This document shows positions 50,528 to 59,746 of a stretch of DNA of 64,000 bases, one piece after another. Under the pieces are notes generated by a model that worked only from the letters and a program-made list of their open reading frames with translations, made no database searches and was not told the DNA's origin. Position numbers and translations under genes: made by a program. Every line of letters starts with the position of its first letter. The first letter of the stretch is position 1. This DNA comes from Fimbriimonadaceae bacterium. Its GTDB lineage: Bacteria > Armatimonadota > Fimbriimonadia > Fimbriimonadales > Fimbriimonadaceae. The stretch lies in contig JAHBTD010000002.1 of the NCBI GenBank assembly GCA_019638775.1, forward strand, positions 992,001 through 1,056,000, written 5' to 3'.

Positions 50528-52954
50528 CTATCCTTTCAAATCTCGGAGCGTTCTGTCCACGAGCTGCTGCATGTTGGCAGGCAGTTTTTGTTTGCTGAGA
50601 GCTTCGACGTCACCAATCATCTCCTTGTCGGAATAGGTTCTTATCGCCCCAAGCGCCGCTGAAACGGCATCCCACTCCTTGAGTTTCAGAGTGGCACGGA
50701 GGATGCCTCTGATTTCGCCATTCAGTTTCAGACTCGCCATGGCCCGAATTCCGACGACCCGCACGGCGGGATTGGCGCTCTTGGCGGCGTTCATGACGGC
50801 GGCTGTTGCCTCTGGCTTGTCTACCGTCGTCAAGGCGCCCAGCGCCCGCGCACGAATCTGCTCTCTTAGGCTTGACATCGCCGCAGCCTTCAGGAATGTC
50901 TGGGTGTCCTCCTTCGGGTCGAGTACCCCAAGCGCCGCAAGAACAACGCTGTACGGCTGGGCATCCGAAACCAACGCACGAATAGCGCTACGGTCCGATA
51001 CCGGCATTCCAGGTTGTCCTAACACTCGCACCGCTTCCGTTCTCCTTCCGAAGTCGGGATGGGTGAGTTCGCTTCGGAAGAACAACAGGGTCGCAGGGGC
51101 CGCCGCTTTGGCGAGCGCGGAAGTAGAATTGAACACTGGAAACTGCCCCCGGTCCGACTCCAAAAGTCTAAGCGCAGCGCTGATCATTGTCGCATCGGGG
51201 GAGTCGGCGAGCATCAAGTTCAGCGCAGCACGGCGATCGATTGGATTAGGCGCATAGCGAGCAATGGACTCAGCCTCATCGGCGGCGAAGGAATGCTTCA
51301 TCTCGCGGAGGAAGTCGTGATCGGGGTCCAGAATAACCGCGTCCGGTTTTTGCGTGGTTTTGAACTTGAACTCCTGTTCTGCATCGGATAACGTGAGCGC
51401 CTGACTCGTCACTTTTGAGCCGGAAATGAAGCCAACCTTGGTCGGAATGCGATAGATCGGCGTTCCGTCTTCGGTGCCCTGCATCTGTCTGACTTTCAGA
51501 ACCACTTCGTTCGTATCGTTGTAGCTCCACTCGTATTCGATTACGGGATGTCCTGGCTTGTAAACCCATTGATCCCAGAACCATTCCAGGCTGAACCCGC
51601 AAGCATCCGTCATGGCCTGGCAAAGATCGTCGCTGACGACCGGCTGGTTGGCGTGCTTGAGCAGATAGGCTTTAATCCCAACGAAGAAAGCTTGATCGCC
51701 GATCATTCGCCTCAGGGTATGCAGAACCGACGCTCCTTTGGGATAGGCGTGGCTGTCGAAGACTGAATCGGGATTGGCGTACATCTTCGTGACCAACGGG
51801 CGCTTGTAGCGTCTCGCCTCGTTGAAGTAGCCCTGCATATTCCCTTCGACCGACTCGGCGTAACCCACCGCACCCCGAGCATGTTCAAAGTAGAGCGCTT
51901 GGAAGAAGGTGGCAAAGCTCTCGTTCAGCCAGATGTGCGACCAGTCTTTGCACGTCACATAATCGCCAAACCACTGATGCGCGAGTTCGTGGGCGTTGAG
52001 GCCAGACATGGTCATGAAGCCGGCTCTCGGATCGGTCAGCGCACCCTCGCCCAGGGTCGTCGCGCTCACGTTCTCCATGCCTCCGCCAAAGTCGTACATC
52101 GCGTTCTGTGCATATTTGGGCCACGGATATTTCAGCCCAGTCACCTTGGAGAAGAAGCTGAGCATGTCCTTTGTGTCGTCGAACGAGCCGGGGATGAGAT
52201 GCCCCTTCCCTTTCGGCACGACGTACCAAAGGTCGATCCCTTGCCAAGTGTCGCGCCCGATATCGAACGGACCGCCGACCAGTGAAATCAGATAGGTGGC
52301 ATGCGGCTGGCTCATCTTCCAGTGCCACGTCCGCCGCCCGCTCTTGACCGTGTCGCTCACCAGACTGCCGTTCCCGATCACCGACCAGCCCGCATCCACC
52401 GTCACTACCGATTCCGAAGTTGCAAAGTCGTTGGGATAGTCCCAGGTGGGGCACCACTGGCGGTTGGTCAGCGTCTCGCCCTGCGTCCAAAAGCCGACAT
52501 GGCTAGGGTGCGAGTCGTTCGGCTCGATCCAATGCCACCCGCCCCCTTCGGCAAAGTGGCCTCCCTTCTGATCCTTCGACGAGTACTTGATGACGATCGT
52601 GCTTGCCTTGCCGCGTACCGTCGGTGGGCACGAGACATGTAGATCGTCCTTGTCGCGGCGGTAGTTGACGGTCGCCCCGTCTAGCGTGACCGAGCTGATC
52701 GTCAGCCCCTCCCACGCATGGAGCATCACCGACGTGAGCCCGCTCCTCAGCGGCGCGTATGTGTTCTTGACCACGCCGCTGTACACCCGGTTCGGATAGT
52801 CGATATCCAGTGTGACGGCGACATGCTTGAGGTCGAACGTGCGGTCCGGGGCGTAGTGGATCTTCGCTGTCGGAGGCTGGAAGGGGTTTCTCTGGGCAGC
52901 GCTTATTGCACAGACGCAAAGACAGGCAAGAATGGCGACGGGAGTTCGGAACAT
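50528..52954 (-). CDS. Secreted M1-family aminopeptidase
   Basis: 808 residues from the ATG at 52954, followed by a signal peptide (MFRTPVAILACLCVCAISAA); an ATG at 53008 would add unrelated residues. The zinc site is HELAHQWFGDYV with the second Glu in WLNESFATFF (HExxH-x18-E). The exopeptidase GAMEN-type motif reads GGGMENVSA, and the N-terminal beta domain is complete. The last 200 residues look like HEAT-type helical repeats. It removes N-terminal residues from peptides in the envelope. Confidence 0.93.
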   Translation of the reverse strand: MFRTPVAILACLCVCAISAAQRNPFQPPTAKIHYAPDRTFDLKHVAVTLDIDYPNRVYSGVVKNTYAPLRSGLTSVMLHAWEGLTISSVTLDGATVNYRRDKDDLHVSCPPTVRGKASTIVIKYSSKDQKGGHFAEGGGWHWIEPNDSHPSHVGFWTQGETLTNRQWCPTWDYPNDFATSESVVTVDAGWSVIGNGSLVSDTVKSGRRTWHWKMSQPHATYLISLVGGPFDIGRDTWQGIDLWYVVPKGKGHLIPGSFDDTKDMLSFFSKVTGLKYPWPKYAQNAMYDFGGGMENVSATTLGEGALTDPRAGFMTMSGLNAHELAHQWFGDYVTCKDWSHIWLNESFATFFQALYFEHARGAVGYAESVEGNMQGYFNEARRYKRPLVTKMYANPDSVFDSHAYPKGASVLHTLRRMIGDQAFFVGIKAYLLKHANQPVVSDDLCQAMTDACGFSLEWFWDQWVYKPGHPVIEYEWSYNDTNEVVLKVRQMQGTEDGTPIYRIPTKVGFISGSKVTSQALTLSDAEQEFKFKTTQKPDAVILDPDHDFLREMKHSFAADEAESIARYAPNPIDRRAALNLMLADSPDATMISAALRLLESDRGQFPVFNSTSALAKAAAPATLLFFRSELTHPDFGRRTEAVRVLGQPGMPVSDRSAIRALVSDAQPYSVVLAALGVLDPKEDTQTFLKAAAMSSLREQIRARALGALTTVDKPEATAAVMNAAKSANPAVRVVGIRAMASLKLNGEIRGILRATLKLKEWDAVSAALGAIRTYSDKEMIGDVEALSKQKLPANMQQLVDRTLRDLKG

Positions 52955-53047
52955 ACCGAATGGAGTATAGCCACACACCAGCTTGAATCTGTACAAGCTC
53001 TCACACACTTTACACAGGCTGGAGGAACCGCTCTCTCGGTTCCGGTG

Positions 53048-53076
53048 TGGAGTGCGGCACCTCAGTGCCGCTTTGT
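53048..53076 (+). repeat. GGAGTGCG-type hairpin
   Basis: GGAGTGCGGCACCTCAGTGC, then CGCTTTG, at 53049-53076 has stem GCGGCA/TGCCGC. The start GGAGTGCG and end CGCTTTG match the element at 27847. A second hairpin (GGAACCG...CGGTTCC) lies just upstream at about 53025-53044. Confidence 0.7.
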
Positions 53077-53145
53077 CCTGCCAAGATTCGTCCGAGGTGT
53101 CTAATACGACCTATAGGACATCTAAGACCTATTCAAAGGGCCCCC

Positions 53146-53240
53146 CACGCCCGAATGCCTGAACGCCTGAACGCCCCAATGCCTCACGCCCAACGCCCAA
53201 CGCCCAACGCCCCACGCCTCACGCCTCACGCCTCACGCCC
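53146..53240 (-). repeat. 7/8-bp GTNNGGC array
   Basis: Read on the minus strand, the gap before lysS holds about thirteen units: several GTGAGGC, several GTTGGGC (both 7 bp), then GTTCAGGC, GTTCAGGC and ATTCGGGC (8 bp). The last three match the units at 41861-41892 exactly. The array lies between two divergent starts. Confidence 0.8.
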
Positions 53241-53261
53241 AAGTACAATCAACTCCCTATC

Positions 53262-54827
53262 ATGTCAGAAGAGCTATCCCTGCGCGAATTGCGACTCCAA
53301 AAGCTCGCCCGAATGCGCGAGCTGGGCCACGATCCGTACGCGATTGAGAAATTTGAGCGCACGGATTCGGCCCAAGGTCTTCTCGAAAACTTCGAGGAGA
53401 ACAAACAGGTCGCCTTTGCAGGTCGTGTGGTGAGCTACCGTTTGATGGGTAAGGCGGGGTTTGCTCACCTCAGCGACGGAGACGGCAAGATTCAGATCTA
53501 CTGCCGAAAGGACGACGTCGGCGAAGTGGGCTGGGAGCTTTATCACCTGCTGGACATCGGCGATCACGTTGGCGTGAAGGGTTATCTTTTCGTCACGAAG
53601 ACGGGCGAGAAGTCGATCCACGTCAGCGAGCTGATCCCCCTCAGCAAGTCGTTGCAGGTGCTCCCGCTCGGCAAGACGCAGGAGGTCAAGGACGACGAAG
53701 GCAACGTCATCGGCACGAAGACTTGGTACGAGCTTGAAGACGTTGAGCAGCGATACCGCCATCGGCATCTCGACCTCATCGTCAATCCCGATGCACGTAA
53801 GGCGCTGATCAACCGTGCCCGTATCGTCTCGGCGGTGCGCCGATACTTCGATCAGAACGGCTATCTGGAGGTGGAGACTCCCTTGTTGCAGGTTGTGGCG
53901 GGTGGCGCTGCCGCACGTCCGTTCAAGACGCACTACAACGCCTACGATCTGGAAGTCAAGCTTCGTATCTCGCTTGAGCTGTATCTAAAGAGGCTCATCT
54001 GCGGCGATATTCCGGCGGTCTATGAGATCGGGCGCGTGTTTAGAAATGAGGGCGTGTCGAACCGCCACAACCCGGAGTTCACGCTGCTGGAGTTTTACGA
54101 GTCGTACACGAACCTCGAAGGGATGATGCGGCGGGTCGAGGAGCTGTTTGCGTTTGTCGCGATAGAGGTTTATGGTTCGGCACACGTTCAACTCGGACAC
54201 GAGGACGAACCCTGCTCCGAGTTCACATACGACTTTTCGAAGCCCTGGAAGCGGGTCAGCCTGCTCGAAGAGATCGAACGTCACACCGACCTCACGGCGG
54301 AAGAGCTTTCCGATCTGGAGCTAGCCAAGAAGGCGATGGTCGCCAAGAGCGTGGTGGACAAGGCCCACGAAGTCGGCGGGCACATCAGCCTGGAGAAAGA
54401 GGACAACTTAGGCGGCTTGATTGAGAAGCTGCTTGAGGTCTTCGTTGAGCCAACTCTTCAGGAGCCGACCTTCGTCGTCGGCTATCCCATCGAGACTTCG
54501 CCCCTTGCCAAGAAGGAGCCCGGCAATCCACGCATGACCCGGCGGTTCGAGGGCTACGTTTTAGGACGTGAGATCTGCAACGCTTTTAGCGAGATCAACG
54601 ACCCGGTCGATCAGAAGGAGCGGTTTGAGCAGCAAGGCAAGGAGCTGGCCAAGGGCGACGAAGAGGCACACCCCTACGATGAGGAGTTCCTTTATGCCTT
54701 GGAAGGTGGCATGCCTCCGACAGGCGGTTGCGGGATCGGAATGGAGCGATTAGCGATGATCCTCACCGGCGCCGACCACATCCGGGAAGTGATGTTCTTC
54801 CCGATGATGAAGCCGAAGGAGGAGTGA
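53262..54827 (+). CDS. lysS: Lysyl-tRNA synthetase, class II
   Basis: 521 residues. N-terminal OB fold (QVAFAGRVVSYRLMGKAGFAHL). The catalytic core shows motif 1 (ALINRARIVSAVRRYFDQNGYLEVETP), motif 2 (VYEIGRVFRNEGVSNRHNPEFTLLE) and motif 3 (PPTGGCGIGMERLAMILTG). It charges tRNA-Lys. The ATG stands just after the repeat array with no clear ribosome-binding site. Confidence 0.97.
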   Translation: MSEELSLRELRLQKLARMRELGHDPYAIEKFERTDSAQGLLENFEENKQVAFAGRVVSYRLMGKAGFAHLSDGDGKIQIYCRKDDVGEVGWELYHLLDIGDHVGVKGYLFVTKTGEKSIHVSELIPLSKSLQVLPLGKTQEVKDDEGNVIGTKTWYELEDVEQRYRHRHLDLIVNPDARKALINRARIVSAVRRYFDQNGYLEVETPLLQVVAGGAAARPFKTHYNAYDLEVKLRISLELYLKRLICGDIPAVYEIGRVFRNEGVSNRHNPEFTLLEFYESYTNLEGMMRRVEELFAFVAIEVYGSAHVQLGHEDEPCSEFTYDFSKPWKRVSLLEEIERHTDLTAEELSDLELAKKAMVAKSVVDKAHEVGGHISLEKEDNLGGLIEKLLEVFVEPTLQEPTFVVGYPIETSPLAKKEPGNPRMTRRFEGYVLGREICNAFSEINDPVDQKERFEQQGKELAKGDEEAHPYDEEFLYALEGGMPPTGGCGIGMERLAMILTGADHIREVMFFPMMKPKEE

Positions 54828-54860
54828 GCGGGCGTTGGGGCGTTGGGGCGTCGGGCGATC
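54828..54860 (+). repeat. Short 8-bp GTTGGGGC repeat after lysS
   Basis: Directly after the lysS stop: GGGC GTTGGGGC GTTGGGGC GTCGGGC. It is the same family as the array at 53146, so lysS is bracketed by it. The rest of the gap to 55215 has weak TTTAGATTGACGA-type and GCAGAG-type repeats (54895-54970) and no gene. Confidence 0.65.
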
Positions 54861-55215
54861 CATTTCTCCAACCGCTTGCCGTGGAGGGTCAATAGATTTT
54901 AGATTGACGATTTTGGATTGGCGATTGCAGAGTCTATTTCGCGCAGAGTTCGCAGAGGATGCAGAGTTTTGGAATGCGCCTATGTAAACTTTGTGTCTCT
55001 GCACGAGAGTTGTTCGTTTTTCGCCAAGGTGCAAAGCTATAGCAGAAAACCTCGATGGCAGTTAGTCCTGCCTACGCATCAACCGGAATCATGAATCCGC
55101 TACTTCGGGAGATGGATCGTTAACGGCAGAAATCCACCTTCTACCCTCGACACCATGACCTGCAGACATGCAAAATGGCACAGAGTCTCGGGAACAGCTG
55201 ATTCTAGGAGTTTTA

Positions 55216-55695
55216 ATGCAGTACTACGTTAAAGGCACAGATGGGCAGGACTACGGCCCTGTGAGCATTGACCAGCTCAAGCAATGGGTCACCGAGAACC
55301 GGGTTCATCCCGACACCCAACTTAGGGACTACCATACCAACGAAATCAAGCCCGCCCGCAACATCCCCACCCTCTTCCCTAATGCCGCGCCGACTTCACA
55401 GATCCCGGGCACGACGTACGGACCAAATCTTCAATCGGGCCAAGCCTACAAGTATCCGACCGAGGAATCGGTCTGGCCGTTCTTGTGGGTGATCGGTGAG
55501 GCCATTCTCGGCATTGTTTTCTTCTTTGTCTTGCACAGGCTTGGAATCATCTTCGCCGGGTTTGCCATGTACAACGCTGTGCGTCTGCAATCCAGGGGCA
55601 GCAAGTACGGCGTGTTTGGGCTTGTTTTTGCCGGGGTCTGCTTGCTTGCAGTTGTGGCGGGTTGGATACTTCGGCTGAGCGGCGCGGGGCTGTAG
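55216..55695 (+). CDS. GYF_2-domain membrane protein
   Basis: 159 residues from the ATG at 55216, preceded by TAGGAG. Residues 1-50 form a GYF_2 (DUF4339) domain (MQYYVKGTDGQDYGPVSIDQ, then LKQWVTENRVHPDTQLRD). A Pro/Thr-rich linker and two to three C-terminal membrane spans (about 88-108, 112-125 and 132-152) follow. Such domains probably bind peptides; the role is unknown. Confidence 0.8.
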   Translation: MQYYVKGTDGQDYGPVSIDQLKQWVTENRVHPDTQLRDYHTNEIKPARNIPTLFPNAAPTSQIPGTTYGPNLQSGQAYKYPTEESVWPFLWVIGEAILGIVFFFVLHRLGIIFAGFAMYNAVRLQSRGSKYGVFGLVFAGVCLLAVVAGWILRLSGAGL

Positions 55696-55738
55696 ACGAT
55701 TTTACAGCTGCTGAAACAGCCAGTTTCCAAAGCCATAA

Positions 55739-55782
55739 GTAAATAGAAAGGCGCAGGCATATGCCTGCGCCTTTCTATTTAC
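55739..55782. terminator. 44-bp perfect palindrome
   Basis: The arms GTAAATAGAAAGGCGCAGGC and the complement meet at the centre CATATG (55758-55763) with no mismatch over 44 bp. It lies between the convergent genes at 55216 and 55803 and can end transcription both ways; T-rich bases lie in the right arm (TTTCTATTTAC). Confidence 0.85.
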
Positions 55783-55802
55783 CCATAACCCTTACGGCCT
55801 TT

Positions 55803-56210
55803 TTAAATCGCGATAACCGCGTGGGTGGGTCGGGGCATTGCCCCGGTAGGTGATGCCCGGCGTGTGAGTTCGATCAGACTTCCCGTCTCATCGACCCATC
55901 GGAGCTTGAGATGCCACATATCGACCTCTTCAAGCTTGAGCGCCCAAATCTCACCGCCTTGAGTGTCTAGCGTCAGATAGTATGCGCCGTTCACGGGTAC
56001 CACCGCGTACCTGCCCTTCAGCGCCAGATTCTTCTCGAAGCAGACCAGTTTGAATCCGCCGTCAAGATCGATGGTCAGTTCAAAGCCCTTATGCTCGTCT
56101 TGGACCACCCACGTACCAGCGAGGGCTTTCCTGAGCGGTGCATATGTGCGGTGCCAGATTGTTTTATATTTTTCTTGCTCGCCTAAAATCATGTGTAGTG
56201 CCGAGTTCAT
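55803..56210 (-). CDS. Hypothetical protein
   Basis: 135 residues. No membrane span or signal. It is beta-rich with repeating strands (GTWVVQDEHKGFELTIDLDG, YYLTLDTQGGEIWALKLEEVD, HLKLRWVDETGSLIELTRR), suggesting a small beta-barrel or lipocalin-like fold. No family was recognised. The ATG follows GGAAGACCC. The gap 56211-56438 holds no gene. Confidence 0.55.
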   Translation of the reverse strand: MNSALHMILGEQEKYKTIWHRTYAPLRKALAGTWVVQDEHKGFELTIDLDGGFKLVCFEKNLALKGRYAVVPVNGAYYLTLDTQGGEIWALKLEEVDMWHLKLRWVDETGSLIELTRRASPTGAMPRPTHAVIAI

Positions 56211-56438
56211 GGGTCTTCCTCCACTTTCACTCGCTTAAACGCATCTATTGGTATGCAGGGTCACCAACTTTTGAGAAATAGGCGCATTGTCCTGGAAAGA
56301 TTCTTAACAATGTGGGACATCGTGCACATCGCTGGGGCTTATGATCCCCCTTAGTTGCGATGGGAACTAATACAGCCCCTACTTTGCGTACAGTTGTGAA
56401 TAGGACAGGTGTCTTAATGACATCTTAATGTGTCGTCC

Positions 56439-57551
56439 TCAGATCATCTGCGGACCGTCTCGCAGGATTGTTCCACCCATCGCCACGCTCTGGCCCCGAT
56501 ACGCCACTGCGATCTGTCCGGGGCTTACCGCTCGGACCGGCTTATCAAACACCAACTTAGGCACAGGTCCTGTGACCAGCGTCGCGGGCTGCGGGTCCAT
56601 GTTGTAGCGAATCTTCGCCACCACCCTGAGGGATTCGCCGTCAGGATCGGCTACGCCCCAGTAAGGCTCGCCAACGAGAACGTCGGTCTGCAAGAGCATT
56701 CTGTCGTCGTCGGAGACCGTTACTCGGTTCGAGGCAGGATCAACGCCCAGGACATAGAGCGGCTTGCCCGAACGCACGGTCAACCCCAGCCCTTTGCGCT
56801 GGCCCACGGTGTAATCGGCAACGCCCTCATGCTTGCCAAGCACCTTTCCATCGGCATCGACAATCTCACCCTCTTTGAACGTGTCAGGACGGTTCTTGCG
56901 CAAGAACTCCCGATAGCCCCCGGCCTCGCTTACAAAACAGATCTCCTGCGAATCCGGCTTCCCTGCCACGTGCAAGCCAAGCTCTGCCGCCATCGCCCGC
57001 GTCACGGACTTGTCGGGAAGCTCGCCCAGCGGGAACCAGCTCTGGCTCAGCTCCTCCTGCCCAAGCATATAAAGCACGTAGCTCTGGTCCTTCTCGCTGC
57101 CCCGCGCCTTCATCAGCCGATACCGGCCCGAAGCCGCATCGCGCCGGATTCGCGCATAGTGCCCGGTCACCAAAGTCTTGCACCCCAGCTCGTGCATCTT
57201 CTCCATCAGCGAATGGAACTTCACCTTCTTGTTGCACTGCACGCAGGGGTTCGGGGTTCGTCCCTCGGCATATTCGTCCATGAAGTTCTTGATGACGGCC
57301 TGCTTGAACTCCTCCTTGAAGTTGATGACGTAATGGGGGATGCCGAGCATCCGCGCCACGCGACGGGCGTCTTCGACGGCCCCGAGAGAGCAGCATCCCG
57401 CGTGACGGGGATCGGTCTGGCTCTCCTGCCAGATCTGCATCGTCATGCCGACAACGTCATAGCCACGCTTCACCATGAGCGCAGCGGCAACGCTGCTGTC
57501 CACCCCGCCGCTCATCGCAACGAGGATCGGTCCTTTGTTCTTGAGGTTCAC
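56439..57551 (-). CDS. mnmA: tRNA-specific 2-thiouridylase
   Basis: 370 residues. It makes s2U34 in tRNA Lys, Glu and Gln. The PP-loop is AMSGGVDSSVAA, the first catalytic Cys is in NPCVQCNKKVKF, and the second is in GKPDSQEICFV. GHYARI and KDQSYVLYML are present. Its ATG overlaps the stop of the VKOR-DsbA gene region by 4 bp (57548-57551). Confidence 0.96.
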   Translation of the reverse strand: MNLKNKGPILVAMSGGVDSSVAAALMVKRGYDVVGMTMQIWQESQTDPRHAGCCSLGAVEDARRVARMLGIPHYVINFKEEFKQAVIKNFMDEYAEGRTPNPCVQCNKKVKFHSLMEKMHELGCKTLVTGHYARIRRDAASGRYRLMKARGSEKDQSYVLYMLGQEELSQSWFPLGELPDKSVTRAMAAELGLHVAGKPDSQEICFVSEAGGYREFLRKNRPDTFKEGEIVDADGKVLGKHEGVADYTVGQRKGLGLTVRSGKPLYVLGVDPASNRVTVSDDDRMLLQTDVLVGEPYWGVADPDGESLRVVAKIRYNMDPQPATLVTGPVPKLVFDKPVRAVSPGQIAVAYRGQSVAMGGTILRDGPQMI

Positions 57552-58660
57552 TTACCCCCTAAGATATCCTGCCACTTCTTACTTTCGACGAGGGTGTCTA
57601 GGTCTGCCTGCCCAAGAACGACGATTTTTCCGTCTGGCCAGATCACAAAATACGTCGGCGTGGCGTTCAATCCAAGCTTGTCTGCATCATTTCTGTCGGA
57701 CCAAACCTTATCAAACCACGGGCCCTGATCGCCGTTCATTGCCTGAGTGATGAGGGAATCCTTGAGCCCGACTAAACCGGCGGCTGCAGTGATTTGCTCG
57801 TCAGCAACAAGCTTCTTCGATGGGTCCATGATGATATCCATGAACTCCCAGAACTTCCCTTCTCCTGCGGCAACCTCGCTCACGAGTGCGGCAGGGAGCC
57901 CCTTCTCGTGACCCGGCATTTCCCAGAGTGGATAGTGTCTGAAGACGAATTTTAACTGCGGGTATTTCTTGGTCAGGCCCTTCATCTTCGGATAGCTTCG
58001 GCGACAACTTGGACACGAGAGGTCGGCAAACTCGACGAGGGTGACGATGCCATTGGGATTGCCGGCAACGTGGGGGTTTTGACCGATGATCGTGGGCAAT
58101 AGACTCGGTTCGATATCGCGCATCATCGACTTTGGCTTCATCATCGAGCCAACCATCATAACCGAGATGGCTGCCGCAAATAGGGAACCGCCTATGATCC
58201 CAATGTCAGGCATACTTGCGCCCTTGGTTTCTGGAGCCTCCGCACCCATGAGCAGATAGTGCGTCACGAACAGGAAGAACATTATAAACGCAGAGCCGAC
58301 GCACCATTCACACATGGCCTCAACAATGACCCTCGAATAAATGATGAGGCCGAGGCTTGTGAGTGCACCAAACGCCGCCATGCCGAACGTGAGCTTTGTA
58401 TAGGCTTGGCTTTCCTTAAAGCCGACAAAGATCCGAGCGACGGCAAACGCCAAGAAAACGATGTAAGCCAGCAGACCGATCGCGGCGAGGGGCACTGGGC
58501 CGATCATTGCCACTACAGAGTCAGTCACTTTGGCGCAACTTACAGTCATTGAGCATGGGGCAAGGGCGTTCGAATAGTGCGCCAGCGTTAGAACGCCAGC
58601 GATGAACATGCCGATACTCGACAGGATGATGATTGCTTGGTTAAGACGGATCGCCTTCAC
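57548..58660 (-). CDS. VKOR-DsbA fusion thiol oxidase
   Basis: 370 residues. The N-terminal 150 residues form a VKOR domain with four to five membrane spans: a loop Cys pair in PCSMTVSCAKVTD and the active CxxC in EAMCEWCVGSAFI. After one more span (about 165-185), a thioredoxin/DsbA-like domain has CPSC (VEFADLSCPSCRRSYPKM). VKOR passes electrons from the oxidising domain to quinone, so the fusion makes disulfides in exported proteins. It precedes mnmA with a 4-bp overlap. Confidence 0.92.
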   Translation of the reverse strand: MKAIRLNQAIIILSSIGMFIAGVLTLAHYSNALAPCSMTVSCAKVTDSVVAMIGPVPLAAIGLLAYIVFLAFAVARIFVGFKESQAYTKLTFGMAAFGALTSLGLIIYSRVIVEAMCEWCVGSAFIMFFLFVTHYLLMGAEAPETKGASMPDIGIIGGSLFAAAISVMMVGSMMKPKSMMRDIEPSLLPTIIGQNPHVAGNPNGIVTLVEFADLSCPSCRRSYPKMKGLTKKYPQLKFVFRHYPLWEMPGHEKGLPAALVSEVAAGEGKFWEFMDIIMDPSKKLVADEQITAAAGLVGLKDSLITQAMNGDQGPWFDKVWSDRNDADKLGLNATPTYFVIWPDGKIVVLGQADLDTLVESKKWQDILGGK

Positions 58661-58821
58661 GACAGAGAAGTATAACGAGTTCTTGCCCTATTAAGTTCGC
58701 GCTCAAGGGAAACCCCGCCGTCTTGACGGCATGAAACCGTCCAAAAGGTCAGGATTTGCCGGTCCTATCGTGCGGAACAAATCGATCCCAACCGAAGACT
58801 TAACTGTCAGGACACGATGAA

Positions 58822-59136
58822 ATGAAACTTGGGCAGCGAATCCACAATATGACCGATATCGGACGCCGAATCTCTCTCGGGCACCTCAAGCGTTGCCCGG
58901 TGTGCGGCACCGTCAATTCAACACAGACTCACGAGTGTGTGATGTGTCGCTGGCATGGAGAATTCGATCACGACCATGAGTCGATTGAAATGGGCCTGAC
59001 CGAACTCTTTGACAAGTGTCCAGACCTCGCCGAGGTTGTGCTAACGATCCCAACAAAGCGCAAAAGGCGCGGCCTTGTCAGTTGGTTTGGGATGCTCCGG
59101 TGGATCCTGCGAGGCAGAATCGACCTCAAAGTTTAA
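58822..59136 (+). CDS. Small zinc-ribbon protein
   Basis: 104 residues with two CxxC pairs (RCPVCGTVN and ECVMCRWHG) forming a likely zinc ribbon near residues 25-43, followed by HGEFDHDHES and an amphipathic basic tail (SWFGMLRWILRGRIDLKV). No family was recognised. Its 3' end overlaps the convergent HD-GYP gene by 11 bp. Confidence 0.6.
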   Translation: MKLGQRIHNMTDIGRRISLGHLKRCPVCGTVNSTQTHECVMCRWHGEFDHDHESIEMGLTELFDKCPDLAEVVLTIPTKRKRRGLVSWFGMLRWILRGRIDLKV

Positions 59137-59746
59137 CGAGCGGCTGGATCAGCGGTTGGACTTGTCGAAAAGCGGTGACAACTGCGGGGTCGAACTGTGT
59201 TCCCGAGCATCGCTCAAGTTCATCAAGCGCTTCGCTGTCCGATTTTCGATTGGGCCCGACAAAGCACATCACATCAAAGGCTTCCGAAACCGCGATGATG
59301 CGAGCGCCCAACGGAATGTCTTCGCCTTTGAGTGAATCGGGATATCCCCCGCCATCCCAGCGCTCATGGTGATGTTTGATCATCGGCACACACGGAGCGA
59401 GATACTCGAAAGACTCAATCACACGGAGAGCCAAGATCGAATGTAGGTGAAGGGTCGCAATCTCTTCTTCGGTCAGCTTTCCGGCTTTATCGAGAAGCGC
59501 CGAGTCGATGTGAACCTTGCCCACGTCGTGGAGTTCGGAAGCTCGTCGAACGTTGATGAGTTCTTCATCGCTCATCCCCATCTTCTCTGCCGTCGCTGTC
59601 GCGTAAACGGAAACACGCTCGGCGTGATCGCCCTCTCCAGACGAGTGCATATCCAGCGCCCGCAGCAGGCTGCGAATGGCGTCGTTCTGAGACTTCTGCA
59701 TCGCGTCTGTAATCAGACGATCAATATCTTGAGAATCAGGGGTCAC
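59126..59746 (-). CDS. HD-GYP domain phosphodiesterase-like protein
   Basis: 206 residues. The HD-GYP domain covers about residues 28-200: HAERVSVYATATAEKMG, the HD pair in ASELHDVGKVHI, HHHERWDGGGYPDSLKGEDIP (HHE and GYP) and LGARIIAVSEAFDVM. Such proteins usually cleave c-di-GMP, which would oppose the GGDEF protein encoded at 21700. Its start overlaps the selA stop by 4 bp. Confidence 0.9.
   Translation of the reverse strand: MTPDSQDIDRLITDAMQKSQNDAIRSLLRALDMHSSGEGDHAERVSVYATATAEKMGMSDEELINVRRASELHDVGKVHIDSALLDKAGKLTEEEIATLHLHSILALRVIESFEYLAPCVPMIKHHHERWDGGGYPDSLKGEDIPLGARIIAVSEAFDVMCFVGPNRKSDSEALDELERCSGTQFDPAVVTAFRQVQPLIQPLVKL

Noticed and set aside
56430-57728. 432-codon plus-strand ORF
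   Set aside because: It is antisense to mnmA, a complete gene with all motifs.
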